From NCBI RefSeq assembly GCF_000711695.1, contig NW_013547018.1, positions 248,001-312,000 on the forward strand: a DNA stretch of 64,000 nucleotides, in the 5' to 3' direction. Shown here one piece after another: positions 45,504-56,299 of this stretch. Each line of letters opens with the position of its first letter. Position 1 is the stretch's first letter. The notes under the pieces are model-generated. The model was not told where the DNA came from. It did no database searches and saw nothing but the letters and a program-made list of their open reading frames with translations. The translations under genes and the position numbers were made by a program. Source of the stretch: Tilletiaria anomala UBC 951. Its lineage: Eukaryota; Basidiomycota; Exobasidiomycetes; Georgefischeriales; Tilletiariaceae.

Positions 45504-46765
45504 CTTGACTTCGATTGCTTGGTCTATTTGAGTGGTCACTCACGCAAGCGCCTTGGAGATGCCTGATACAGTCGTCAGGATGTAGCTTCTCTTTCTCTCT
45601 ACCAGTAGATGCTATGTACAGTTCGAGCCGAGCTTGTCGGGGGAGGACGGGCGATGACGCAGGATGGGATGAATGCTGCGGGGTGTGCCGCAGGGGATAA
45701 GTACGAGTGTGAGTGTGTTGTTTGGACGGTTATCGCGCTTCCCAAACGGGTGCGCTGCCAGCACTCTGCAGCCAATCTCGAGTCCCAGGCGTGGGTGTCG
45801 GCGTGAGCCCGCTTGGATATGCGCACGGAGGGATGAGAGGCGATACGATGCGATGAGCCTATGTACAAGCAAGCGCAGGGCAGCTACCTATACCTACAGC
45901 CAACCTACGACGTGGGCGTCTATACGGAGGATGCAATACCACTACGCTAGGCGGAGAGTACGCCGTGAGGTGGTGTTGTGTTGCGACCCATGACGGGAGG
46001 TGGGCGACACATGAGCACCGAGCACTGCACCAGTGTAGTCTCAGACTGCATGCCAAGCGGGAGAGGGCACTCCGCCCACGTAATGCGACATGCATGGTTC
46101 AACGCATTGGACGAGTGTAATGACTAAATCCATTTCAGTGATTGACCAGAACTATGTATGTAGGAGAGGAACTATGAACTGCACCCTTGGATTGCACGCA
46201 CGGACCCACGTTGCAGGCCAGAAGGAGCCGGCGCGCTGGCTGGTTGGTGGCAACAAAAGGTACAGGACACTTTCTCGAGCATGCACAGCACCATCCAGCT
46301 TGACCTTGACCTTGTCCTCGACGTCTGCTGCTTGGTCAGGCTCGGCGCTCGCTGTAGGCTGACGCGTCGAGTCGACTAGTAGAGTATTGTACACGCTGAG
46401 CTCCGCTGCGCGCGGCGTATGGACCTATGCCAGACTAGGGAGTTCAACTTTGAACCACGAGGGCCGTTGAGGCTCGAAATATGCTACAAATGAGATAATA
46501 TATGCACGCGCGTAACTGAAACAGGCGCGTGTGAGGTTTCAGGGCTTTTCGTTCGATAATCCGTGATTCTGCGCCGTGTGAGTGTGTGGCAGGGGGAGGG
46601 GCTGCTGTTGAATGCCAGGGAGAAAGGTAGGCATGAAAGGCTCTTGTCGTCACGGTCATTAGCGAAGAAATGCTGTGGTTATGGCGCCGGCTGCAACTGG
46701 TGGAGTAGTAACAAGCCGAACCTGTTCGTCCAGCCGGGCGTCCGTGAGCATGCGCTTGTGCACGT
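45504..46765. other. Intergenic, PKA regulatory subunit promoter
   Basis: About 1.26 kb between the PKA regulatory subunit start and the stop of the oxygenase gene, both minus. No gene recognised; open frames on both strands are mutually overlapping. Confidence 0.5.
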
Positions 46766-48226
46766 TCACGCGCCCGCGACCAGCGCCTTGGATTGCAGCT
46801 GCTGTGCCAACTGTACAAGCTCGTCCTTCTTCAGCTTCTGCACATCGTTGTACAGCGTAACCTCGACGCCTCCGATCTTCTCCGTCTCGTGCCCATCCTC
46901 ACGTTTTTTGGTCCCTTGCTGCCCGTACGCTCTGACGCGCAGACTCTCCCACTCGCCGGCAGTGGGGATGCGCTCACCCGTCTTGCGGTTCTCGGCCCAG
47001 AAGTCGGGGCCCTCGGCGCGCTCGCTGAGCGCCTGGCGCACCACAGGCGATTCCAGCAGTGGCTCCAGCGGTACGTCGGCATTGGTGAAGGCAAAGTAGA
47101 AGATGCCCAGGCGCGTGTAGTGCGCCTGGTCCTCGGGCGGCGCAATAACACGGTGGATCGTCTGCTTGAGGTAGCCGCCGGAGACTGCAGGCGCGCGAGC
47201 AACAATCCATGACGACGATGACAAGGAGTCAGCTTCTTACTTGAACCAGATAGCAATGCACTCGGGATGTGGCGCACTCACGGAACTGAAGGCAGTCACC
47301 CAAGTTGATGACGAGCGCATTGTCGATGTGCTTGACCAACTTCCACTCGTTGCTCGGCATTAGCACCTCCAAGCTTGTGATCGGCTGGCTCCAGAGGATC
47401 GAAACGGCGTTGAAGTCCGTGTGCCCCTGTAGCCTGACGCCGCCCAGAGCCTGGTCATCCTCCTTGCTCGGCGTATGGTAGGCGGCATACCGCAATAGGT
47501 CCAGGCCCTTCGACTCTGGGTCCCGAGACAGATTCCACAAGTAATCTGCGGGTAGCTTGAGTACGAGGGAGAGTAATGTGAGGACCTTGCGGTAGATATT
47601 CTCGTGGTTGAACTGTGCAACAATATTGTCAGCGCACGAGCGTTTTGAGATATTCCATTGTTCAAGCAAGCGCCACTCACCTTGGCGAAAGTTTGAATTT
47701 CCGGAATGAGAGCCTTTAGGCCAGGTGGGAACGAGGCCTCACGCTTCTCCTTGCTAAAGCTCGTAGAGACAACGTTGAACTGCTCGATCTTGTCCTTGAC
47801 ACCGTTGATCTTCCAGTGGCCCATCTCCTTGTACCCAGCGAAGCTACCGGTTCGGAGGATGTCGGCTTTGAACTTCTGCTTTTCTTCCTCCGTCACCGCA
47901 TTGAATGCATACTGCCCAATGGCGAATTGCCGCAGAACCTCGTCCCATGATAGGCCGTGGTTCACGGCGTAGATGAAACCGTCCTTGTGGAACGCCTCGC
48001 CGACGCGTGCAACGAGGGATTCGGACACTTCGGTAAAGTTTTCACCCCTGATCTCCGAGAGGTCCAGCGTCCAGAGTGGAGCCCAGTCGATGTCTGAATA
48101 CGCCAGTTGCAGCGAAAAGGGTCAGCGGAGAAGAGTAAACGACAGCGTCGCAGCATGATGCTCACCCGACGTTTTGGTTGGCTCGGGGGGCACCCAGCGA
48201 GGAATGTCGAGTGTCGAAGAAGGCAT
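46766..48226 (-). CDS. 2-oxoglutarate/Fe(II)-dependent oxygenase, isopenicillin-N-synthase-like
   Basis: Exons 48226..48166, 48093..47681, 47612..47282 and 47184..46766 give 407 residues. The DIOX-N region (DLSEIRGENFTEVSESLVAR, GFIYAVNHGL) is followed by the 2OG-FeII_Oxy core. Iron ligands are the His and Asp of GHTDFNAVSILW (near residues 220 and 222) and the distal His of LKQTIHRVIAPP (near 279). The usual 2OG-binding Arg-x-Ser is read here as RLG in TRLGIFYFAF, so the Ser is replaced. This fungal subfamily is commonly annotated as clavaminate synthase-like or flavonol synthase-like with no known substrate. No biosynthetic cluster surrounds it. The C-terminal about 80 residues are charged and end in a short helix. 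Confidence 0.88.
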
Positions 48227-49064
48227 GTCTGCAACACAAAGATGAACAGCGACTACTGATGTTCTGCTTCACAGTGTAATCGTTGACGAGGGGAGGGACG
48301 TCATGCATAGGAGAAACGAGCACACTACATGGATATATACGATACCACGCACAGGTCGGCTTCGAACGAGACAGAGCAGGTTGACCACAGCAGCAAAACA
48401 TCTAATCACCGCCGCGGCACAAGACAACGACCCGCCTTCAGGCAGCAACGCCGGGCTGTCGTTGATGCTGTAAGATAAGCTTCTACAGTTGTGCTCTTGT
48501 TCGCAACAATGACGAAGGAGAACTGCGGGGTACCATGTGCGAGAGACACAGAGCGATCATGCGATCAGTCGAACGTGGAGCAATTGCGTGCTCAGCAACA
48601 TGCCTGACGCTCGTGGCCGCTAAAACAAACGTGATTATTATGTAAGCCGATCCTTGCTTCGCAGGTTGCCCACTGCTGGAGTAGCTCCTACGTAAATTTC
48701 ATTTGCCTCCCCCCCACTTCACCTACCCGAAGACATCGCTCGCGAGCACTTCAAATACGCTCGTGTCTATCGCAGGTGCTCAAGAGCCAGGAGCAAGCCA
48801 CCAAAGAGAAGAGCGAAATCCTGCGATGAGGTCATTTCAGAGCGGACGACAGCAGGGAATAAAGCTGCTATAACAGAGGTGCAGCTTCAGGTGCTTGACC
48901 CCACGCTTAGAACAAAGTGAACTATTCTGACCAGACCATAGGGTTGGCGATGATGCAGGTATATGATGCCAAAGTGTCGATCGCTGCTCACGTGTTGGCA
49001 TCGACCTGTTTCTCACAAGAGAATGATGCAACAACTAAAATACAGGCGTCGATTCTGCATTCCT
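48227..49064. other. Intergenic, oxygenase promoter
   Basis: About 840 bp, AT-richer than the neighbouring coding DNA, with a run of seven C near 48711-48717. Nothing recognisable as a gene. Confidence 0.5.
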
Positions 49065-50123
49065 TCAATCCCGCTGTTGACCACCCTTCCTAGTCGAACC
49101 ACATCCAAGCTCGATGTCGTGCTCCATTTGGCTGAGCCGCTCCTCCGTCGCCCTGAGGATGCGCAGCCTTCGCTCCTCGCGTTCCTCCTCTTCCCTAGTT
49201 TGCCCAAACATGCCAACCTGTCTCCCCGAACTTCTCCCTCCACTTTCAGGCTCGTACACCTCATCGACGCTGAGAAGATGCGACCCGTCGCGTTGTGCGC
49301 GCTCGAAAGCGGCCAGTTGCGCGTTGAGCAACGAGTTGAGCTCTTTGAACTCTGGCGGGTGGTCGTGCACCTCGATGTGCGCTAGCTCGTGCATCAGCAC
49401 GCGCCGACTTGTGGCATAGTCCCGAAAGCCATCGTAGCGATCCGTCCGTATGCGCAAACTGATCCGCTGCCCCATATTCTCATTCAGGCCGAGCAGGTTC
49501 GGATGCTCGTGCGGGAGCAGCTCCGTCAATACACCGACATGGTAGCTGTGCAGTGCCATGACATGCAACACCCCCTGGTCGTTGGCGAGCCTGCGCAGGT
49601 AGGATGCGGCACGCTCATTCGCCTCGGGTGTGTACGCAGGAAAGTTGGGATGCGCGTAGATATTGCCGAATGGCGAAATGGCTGCCATGGTCGTGTTCCG
49701 CGGCTGCGGGAGAAGCGTATGCCGGTTTTGTGGGTCAATAAACGGATAGGCACGCAAATAAAGAGAGCAACTTACTCGTGCACCTCTCAGCAGCGACTCG
49801 TGGAGCTTCCTTGGCGATTGTCGAGTGGCAGCCGCAAGCTCTTGTCTAGTGACGCTTTTGAGCTCGTCGCCAGTGACGCCGAGCAGCATGATGCGCATCC
49901 CGTCTCGGATGCCTAGTTCTTCCAGTGTAGCTTCTGGTCGTTGTCCATTCAACTTCGGCTGGCTGGGAGAGCCTGCGACCTTGCTCGGAAGTAGCTTTTG
50001 GAGGTGTGGCGGAATGGACGTTGCTTTCTCGATTTCTCTTTGCAGATCTGAAAGGATTGGGCTGCTGTTTTCTTCGAACGATATCTCGTGGTGCTTCCCA
50101 CGATGGGAAACCTTGAGTTTCAT
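49065..50123 (-). CDS. UBL-WLM domain metalloprotease (Wss1-related)
   Basis: Exons 50123..49776 and 49703..49065 give 328 residues. A ubiquitin-like domain is at the N-terminus (MKLKVSHRGKHHEISFEE, then TLEELGIRDGMRIMLLG). The WLM domain follows, with ANDQGVLHVMALHSYHVGVL, LNENMGQRISLRIRTD and the zinc protease motif MHELAHIEVHDH (HExxH near residue 217 plus the third His). WLM proteases of the Wss1/SPRTN group cut DNA-protein crosslinks and SUMO/ubiquitin conjugates. The UBL-first layout resembles fission yeast and plant UBL-WLM proteins rather than budding yeast Wss1. The 72-nt intron (49775..49704, GTAAGT to CGCAG) is in frame and free of stops, so a retained-intron form would add 24 residues just before the WLM domain. 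Confidence 0.9.
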   Translation of the reverse strand: MKLKVSHRGKHHEISFEENSSPILSDLQREIEKATSIPPHLQKLLPSKVAGSPSQPKLNGQRPEATLEELGIRDGMRIMLLGVTGDELKSVTRQELAAATRQSPRKLHESLLRGARVSCSLYLRAYPFIDPQNRHTLLPQPRNTTMAAISPFGNIYAHPNFPAYTPEANERAASYLRRLANDQGVLHVMALHSYHVGVLTELLPHEHPNLLGLNENMGQRISLRIRTDRYDGFRDYATSRRVLMHELAHIEVHDHPPEFKELNSLLNAQLAAFERAQRDGSHLLSVDEVYEPESGGRSSGRQVGMFGQTREEEEREERRLRILRATEERLSQMEHDIELGCGSTRKGGQQRD

Positions 50124-50197
50124 AGTTGCACAAGTACGAGAGCAGCTAGAGCCACTCTGCGATAAAGAGTAAGGCGGCTTGACGTAGCAGGAGACGA

Positions 50198-50497
50198 TCA
50201 GGAGTGGGGAGCGCTCGCTTTCTCACTGAACGCCCGTTTCGATCCCGGATGGCCGCACCGCACCTTCCAGGAGAAGGATGTCAACAACTGGGTGCAGAAA
50301 CCAATCAAATCGTATTTGGGAGCGCACTCCTCTATGAAACAATGACCACACGGACAGATAGGGCAACCGACTACCTCAAAATATTGGCATAGTTGACGTT
50401 TTGGTACAGGCTTGCGCGTCGCGTGTCCTTGAAGATCATCATGGGCGTCGAAGTCGACCAAAAGCAGATTACTTATGTAATACCCTCGGAGATTGTG
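50198..50497 (-). other. Cys-rich open frame, unassigned
   Basis: The frame is open from a stop near 50500 and reads YYISNLLLVDFDAHDDLQ, then PVPKRQLCQYFEVVGCPICP and CGHCFIEECAPKYDL. The Cys/His spacing hints at a zinc-binding fragment. The first in-frame ATG is at 50461. No family recognised; it could be an exon of an unannotated gene, a decayed copy, or chance. Confidence 0.22.
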
Positions 50498-51124
50498 CTA
50501 ACTGCCAGATTATCACTCGGACATTGTGGTAGGAGGCATGGCTTTTAGTTTGCACCATTCACTGCGAAGCTGATCGCAGTCTCCTTGCGACCCTCCTTGG
50601 GGAACTGTTACATAAGCAGCTCTCAAAGCACGCCATCGCCACTTTTGCATGTATTTGGCCATGCTGCTTTGCGGCCGTTGCGGTGTACCGTTTGATCGAC
50701 ACTCGCACAACAGCAACGATTGACTGGAAACCATCGTCGGGACTTCGGACATGTCAGATGGAGACCCGGGACTGCCAGGTGCGTGTGGTGGCGCCACAGA
50801 AGTAGCTTGCTCATCTCTTTAATGTGATTTGTAGAATATGTGAAGCAGTGCACGAGCCACACCACTGCAGGCAAGCCGCCTTTTTGGAGGAACTTCCCCA
50901 TGTCATAAATAGTTGCAGCCTGTTGCACCCCTGCTTCTACTCCTTATCCACTCCCTTCCCACATCACGTTTTATGCACGTCCACTTCGCAAGCAAATTCC
51001 AACAGGTAAGCATTGGTTCTTCGCATGCGCTTGCCTTTTCACCTGTAGCAATCCAACAGGATGGCGACACGGCCCATGGCATACGGGACGCTGTCAGGCA
51101 ATCTCCAGTTCTTCACTTGGAGGA

Positions 51125-51427
51125 ATGGATAGGGAGAGGCAATGTTACCAGGTTGCGTGCAAGCAGAAAGACTCGATTAACACGCCGTGGAACGCTACAC
51201 GGTGTGCTGCGCTTCGAGTCGAAGAGCGCTTGCAAGGATTGCAGCGTGAAAACCAGCAAAGGTTCCGTGATATCTCGTCAAGATCTCGCGATGGGTGCAT
51301 CTCTTCCATGATGGCAAGTTTTGCGGCTCGGCCTTTGTCAGTTTTCGAGCAGTTGAGGAACTTCGCGAAATTATCTGTTGCGGCAACGTGGCTGGCGTCC
51401 ATAGCTGGCGAAAGCTGGCAAAGCTGA
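51125..51427 (+). other. Open frame of 100 codons with helical C-terminus, unassigned
   Basis: It starts MDRERQCYQVACKQ, contains an amphipathic stretch LRVEERLQGLQRENQQRF and a hydrophobic ending LSVAATWLASIAGESWQS. It lies 150 bp before the peroxiredoxin start on the same strand. It could be an exon of a small gene beginning near 50974 (MHVHFASKFQQ, followed by a GTAAGC donor), but no phase-consistent join is clear. Confidence 0.22.
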
Positions 51428-51575
51428 ACGTGTAGATCACTGCTAGAGTAGTATCTGGAGGGCGATCTTTCGATGGGGGATTGGACCAGATTTATCCACC
51501 CAAAGACACCCCTGTGTTCGTCACATTCGTGCTGACCATCTTTTTTGCTCTTCAGATAATCAATACCATATCACA

Positions 51576-52238
51576 ATGCCGAACCTTCGCCTTGGATCTG
51601 TTGCTCCGGACTTTACCGCCGAGACCACTCAAGGGACGATCCAATTCCACCAATGGCTAGGTGACTCTTGGGCGATTCTCTTCTCGCACCCGGACGACTT
51701 CACCCCGGTCTGCACGACTGAGCTTGGCGAGGTTGCGCGCAAGAGCGAAGAGTTCAAAAAGCGCGGTGTTAAGGTTATCGGGCTCTCTGCGAACGACGTT
51801 GCCTCGCACGACAAGTGGATCGCGGACATCAATGAGGTTGGTAAGACCAAAGTCGAGTTCCCGATCATTGGCGACAAGGACCGCAAGATTGCAACCGAAT
51901 ACGACATGCTCGACGCGCTTGACCCGACCAACGTCGACGCAAAGGGCATGCCGATGACTGTGCGCGACGTTTTTGTCATTGACCCGAAAAAAGTGATCCG
52001 ACTCAAGATTTCCTACCCTGCCTCAACTGGTCGTCACTTTGACGAGATCCTGCGTGTGGTTGACTCGCTGCAGACCGGCGACAAGTACCGCGTCACCACC
52101 CCGGTCAACTGGCAAAAGGGCGACAAGGTCATCGTACACCCATCAGTGCAGGGCGCCGAGGCGGAGAAGCTCTTCCCTGGTTACGAGACTGTCAAACCGT
52201 ACCTCAGATTCACCAAGGACCCATCTGCTCAGGCCTGA
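51576..52238 (+). CDS. 1-Cys peroxiredoxin (Prx6 family)
   Basis: Intronless, 220 residues, the standard Prx6/yeast Prx1 length without a presequence. It reduces hydrogen and organic peroxides through a peroxidatic Cys. The active site is HPDDFTPVCTTELGEVARKS (Cys near residue 46), with the supporting catalytic Arg in PMTVRDVFVIDP. The 1-Cys C-terminal domain follows: PASTGRHFDEILRVVDSLQ, then TPVNWQKGDKVIVHPS and the closing PYLRFT. The resolving Cys of 2-Cys enzymes is absent, as expected. The N-terminus MPNLRLGSVAPDFTAET begins directly at the fold, so the protein is probably cytosolic. ATG context is ATCACAATGCC. Confidence 0.95.
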   Translation: MPNLRLGSVAPDFTAETTQGTIQFHQWLGDSWAILFSHPDDFTPVCTTELGEVARKSEEFKKRGVKVIGLSANDVASHDKWIADINEVGKTKVEFPIIGDKDRKIATEYDMLDALDPTNVDAKGMPMTVRDVFVIDPKKVIRLKISYPASTGRHFDEILRVVDSLQTGDKYRVTTPVNWQKGDKVIVHPSVQGAEAEKLFPGYETVKPYLRFTKDPSAQA

Positions 52239-53307
52239 GCATACTTGTACAAGTGCGGCGGTGCGTGGGCATGGTGTGTATTACAGCTGGGAAGATGTTC
52301 GCAGCAAATAGTATAATTCGCGAGCATCCTTTATTGCAAAATGACTATGCTAAAGAAGGATCACGAAGGCGCGAAGACTTGCCTGCCCTGGTGAACAATT
52401 CAATCCCTCGCATTTCTCATCGGGTGCACTCGATTGCTTTCCTCGCTTCGCCAGGTAAGTCAATGGCGAAACCAATCCTGGGCTACGTCGCGCTGAGAGT
52501 CAGTGTCCTGAACTGTCGTAGCGCCGCACCTGGCTGTGACAAGACCACACAGCATTAGCTGATCAGTCTACACTCGTGAACAGGTAACAGTGTGCTCACC
52601 TTGAACCAACTAATGTGCCTTGCTTCAGCTTGAGCAACGAGGAGTTGTGTGGCAAGCGTGGCTTTCGTTCTGGCGCATTCAATACTGGAACAAGTGGCCC
52701 CCGAAAGGACTGGGGTTGCCGCGATGAGCGTATTGCCTTATGCGATTGCCATCGAGAAATGAAATGGGCGGTAAGCCGACACGCACAGAGGCTCGGAAGT
52801 AAGAAAGCGCTCCTACCGACTCTCCCTGCGAGCGGTTAGCAAAGCCTATAGAAGTGGCATAGCTTAATTGTGGGAAGCCGAGCTTAATGCCGGCTGGCTG
52901 CCGTCCGGGTAACTTATGAAGCTGAAGCGCCTCGGATTGCATGCCGACTGCAGGAGTGTGTGAAAGACTTGACTGGACTATACAATGATGTCGTTGTTGG
53001 TTGCGCGCCGGAACAATCGCGTCGCGTCTCGCCTCGTCACAGCCACAGCGCCGCAGCCACATGTGCTGCACTGGAAGGAACACGACCGCGGCATTGACTT
53101 TCATTACGCAATCCAATGATGCCCACGTCATAGATGTCGCTTAGAACGTGGAGCCCCCAAAGCGGCTTGCTCGTCCTTGCCGAATGCCAATGCGTTCATG
53201 TACCTCCTGAATAGCTCAAAGACTTGTCTAACGACATTTTATCGAAGGTGGAACAGAGATCACATAACCTTGTCCTTGCTCGCATCCGAGAAGCAGACGT
53301 GCTCAAA
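52239..53307. other. Intergenic between peroxiredoxin and TspO genes
   Basis: About 1.07 kb with peroxiredoxin 3' UTR and TspO promoter. No gene, structured RNA or repeat recognised. Confidence 0.5.
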
Positions 53308-54340
53308 ATGCCAGCCCTGCCAGAAATCCTGATCCATATCGTGAGCTACGCTACCATGCACCAACCAGTTGGACCGATGCTGACTCCCTCTTTGATCATA
53401 TTGCACGACGATGCCTGCTCTCTGGTGGTACTAACGAACGACCCATGCGATGTGAACTTGGCGTGATGTCCAGCCCCGGAACCCGGCCATTGCAATTGGC
53501 GTGCCTGTCGGCCTTGGCTTCGCGACCGGCTTTCTCACGCGTAACAGCAAGTATGGTCCACAAAGCATATGGTATAAGTCGCTGCAAAAACCGAGCGGCA
53601 ACCCGCCAAACTGGTCTTTCGGAGTGAGTTGGCGATTCGTCTTCTAGTTTGGGCATTTGGGCCCTTTCGAATGCATCAAAAGGGAGGAGGAGGGCTATTG
53701 ACACTATTGCACCGTCCTTGCACATTTGCAGGTCGTTTGGCCCACACTATACGTCTGCATGGGATGGAGCTCTCATCTGATGGTTAAGGCACTAGAAAGG
53801 ACTCCTCCGGGTGAGTGAAGGACATGTGGTGGTTGGCTTGCCTACCTCGTACAGGCATCTTATTCCACTAGTTGCCAGGCTTCGGACGTGACAGGGCGCA
53901 CCTTGCCCTCGGCCTCTACTGGGGCCAGTTGGCCCTTAACAAGTAAGCTGGGAAGATGATTTGGAAAGTCGATACATGCAGATCATAACCCATGAACACC
54001 TTTTCTGCTCTTTAGGGCCTGGTCCGCCATTTCTTTCGGAACCGGTGAGCACTGTTGCTGCAAGTAACCTTGAACAGCGTCCGAGCTCATCGTGCCCTCC
54101 CCTTGTCACCCTCCCGATGCACTTCCAGGCAACCTCGGTCTGGCGCTGATTGACATCGTCTCTTTGACGGGGGCAGTCGGCTACTTGATCCACGTCCTGC
54201 AGGACGTCGAGCCGACAGCTTCCTATTTCCTTGCCCCGTACATTGCTTGGCTGTCCTACGCGACGTACCTCAATGGCTCGCTCTGGTGGAACAACTTCGG
54301 CAAGCACCAGTTTGCAAATCTGAGGAAGAAGGCCGACTAA
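53308..54340 (+). CDS. TSPO: TspO/MBR family membrane protein (translocator protein)
   Basis: Six exons, 53308..53340, 53474..53623, 53732..53810, 53879..53942, 54016..54044 (29 nt) and 54129..54340, give 188 residues with five helices, as in TspO. The assembled protein carries the family marks: N-terminal LPEILIHIPRNPAIAIGVPV, WYKSLQKPSGNPPNWSFGVV, ALGLYWGQLALNKAWSAIS and LAPYIAWLSYATYLNGSLWW. The normal PPxWxFGPVW motif is PPNWSFGVVW here (Pro to Val). TspO binds porphyrins and sterols and sits in the outer mitochondrial or secretory membranes. The model depends on joining small exons, but phase and similarity agree at all five junctions. The upstream in-frame ATG at 53224 is less likely as start. 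Confidence 0.85.
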
Positions 54341-54487
54341 GCTGACAGCAAACCATCGCGAATGTATCCTTAATGAGCCTGTGAAGCTGGGCTGGAAGCC
54401 ACAAAATTGATGTTTGGCAATGACAGAGGCTTGCTATGGTACAATGGGGTGAGATGCTCATGTAGCGGTTGCTGCAAGCATCGAGTT

Positions 54488-55471
54488 TCAACTTTGTAGG
54501 ATCCGCTGCGCGACTCTGTGGGTTATCAGGAAATGCGATGATCAGCTTATGAGCACGAAGAGGCAGTCATAGGATAACACACTTGTCCCGCAGAGTCGAG
54601 TAGGCATTCATGATGGCTGGAATAGAAAGGTCGAGCAGTGTCAGTGATGCATTCTGGATGAAGTCGATTGATGTCGGGCTTACTCTGCTCGTTAATCTGC
54701 AGCTCGGTCACGTCCGGTCTTGGCCGCGACACTCGTGATGCGATGGCTGTGGAGTCGGTCTCTAGGATGATGCTGAGAAGAATAAACCCAACTTCTGTCA
54801 GAACATGACCGCCGAGAAGAAATGAACGCCATGTAGCGATACACACCCGTCGTCAACACATTCGTCAATCGCTAGTGTGACAAGGTCTAGGTTCTCAAGA
54901 ATAGCGCGCTTCTCCACTTGCCCTCGGAGCAGCAAACTGATCGAGTCGTAGATGGCCGACATGAGCCCTGAAAGCATCAGAGGGTTCTCATCCCCAGGGC
55001 CGATAACGTAGAGTGTGACATCCAGCGAGGGCCGGAACAGGACCAGATGTGAGTCGTAGAGAAGAATGTCGCCTGGGTTTCGCGAGCGGCGGGGTGAGGG
55101 TCAGGGTTAGCTTGTGACACCAAAGAAGTTTCTGCGAGAAATCCTCACCTGTCGACTTTCGTGTCTTCTCCCATACAGCTCGCTCAAATGATTTTTGCTC
55201 TTTGACAGTAGGGAATGGATTCTTCGCGCTCAGCTGTGGTGGCCCTTGCAACCCCGCCTGCTGACCCGTCGGCGCATTGGCGGCATGTGGCGGCTGGTAG
55301 TACTTTGAGATCACTCGATCTCCATCCGAGTCGAGCAGTAGAACTGGAGGCGGGTTGAAAGGTTAGGTGAGTCAACATCACCGATTTCGACAGCGCACGC
55401 AGACCAAGAATGGCCGAGGGCAAGGCCAGGAACTTACACGCTGTCGTTGTGTACAGCGAGAGATTCGCCAT
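54488..55471 (-). CDS. RET3: Coatomer subunit zeta
   Basis: Six exons, 55471..55438 (34 nt), 55343..55149, 55072..54847, 54772..54684, 54616..54583 (34 nt) and 54515..54488 (28 nt), give 201 residues. COPI zeta is a small longin-fold subunit that pairs with gamma-COP on Golgi-to-ER vesicles. The assembled protein reads MANLSLYTTTAFLLLDSDGD, VISKYYQPPH, NPFPTVKEQKSFERAVWEKT, DILLYDSHLVLF, LLLRGQVEKRAILENLDLV, then IILETDSTAIASRVSRPRPD and TIMNAYSTLRDKVAQRI. A Gly/Pro/Gln loop (ANAPTGQQAGLQGPPQLS) is inserted after QPPH. Three exons are under 35 nt. If the last intron is not removed, the reading ends in CVIL, which is an artefact. Confidence 0.93.
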
Positions 55472-56299
55472 TTCGGAAGCGTGAATGCGGCGGCAGTGCG
55501 TTTGGCGTCTAGCTATCCAATTCTGGCTCGTCAATCGCTCGCACGGAGGAATAGTCTTACAAGGATGGATGCAACGCGGGGATGATAAACACACGCAGTA
55601 TAGTGGGTGTAAGCTCAAAGGTGCCCTTCAAGAGGTTGCTTCGCGATGAGTGCCATCGGCGGCTCATGCGCGCGCTCGCGACACTAGGGCCGAGCGGCGC
55701 TCACCCTCACTAATACACACCAGATTCCAGAAAGAAACTCCCGCACCGTTGAGGTTTTCAAAAACCCATCACCGCGTCCGTTTTATGTAGCGGTCAAATG
55801 ACACGAGCACGGAGTACCAATGCAGAGCTTCTCATTGCATTTCATCATGTTCTGAAAGACAGGTTCGCCGAATAGGGCTCCCGTCATGCTCCCTGTGCTT
55901 GCCGACCCGGTCTGTCGAGGGGACCAGAGCCTTGCAATCATTTGCAAACCGTGCAACATGCTAATAATGAAACAAGCAGCTCGTACGGGCTGGTTCTTGT
56001 GTGTCAGATTCATCCAAGAACAAAAGCCAAGCAAAAACAATGATGGCCATCCGGGCGTTGCGGATGAGGCGGATGTCTACGTAAGAAATTCAAATGCAAA
56101 TGTGACCAGAGCATCAACTTTGAATGCGATGCGTTATGGGGGTGATGGCGCCGGTCGAGATGCGACGAAGTTGGGAAAGGACCATTGGTAGTCTATAGAA
56201 ACGAATGCAGCGGGTTCAAATTTGCTGAAGGGAGGAAAAGGCAGAGCCTGACGTTGGCGCTGTGGCTGGAAATGAGTTTTCGATGATTTGGGGATGCTG
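55472..56299. other. Intergenic, coatomer zeta promoter
   Basis: About 830 bp between the coatomer zeta start and the riboflavin kinase stop (both minus). A minus-strand frame (56040-55783) has a hydrophobic, Cys-containing product but no recognised family. Confidence 0.45.

Larger units (their letters stand above)
50124..51575. other. 1.45-kb interval between WLM protease and peroxiredoxin
   Basis: Divergent flanking genes leave space for two promoters and possibly a small gene. Two open stretches look more protein-like than the rest: a Cys-rich minus-strand frame (50497-50198) and a helix-forming plus-strand frame (51125-51427). Both are listed separately with low confidence. Confidence 0.45.

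Noticed and set aside
54547-54616. Apparent C-terminal CaaX box (CVIL) on coatomer zeta
   Set aside because: It comes from reading into the last intron. A donor at AA|GTGTGT and acceptor CCCACAG give DKVAQRILQS, which matches the family.
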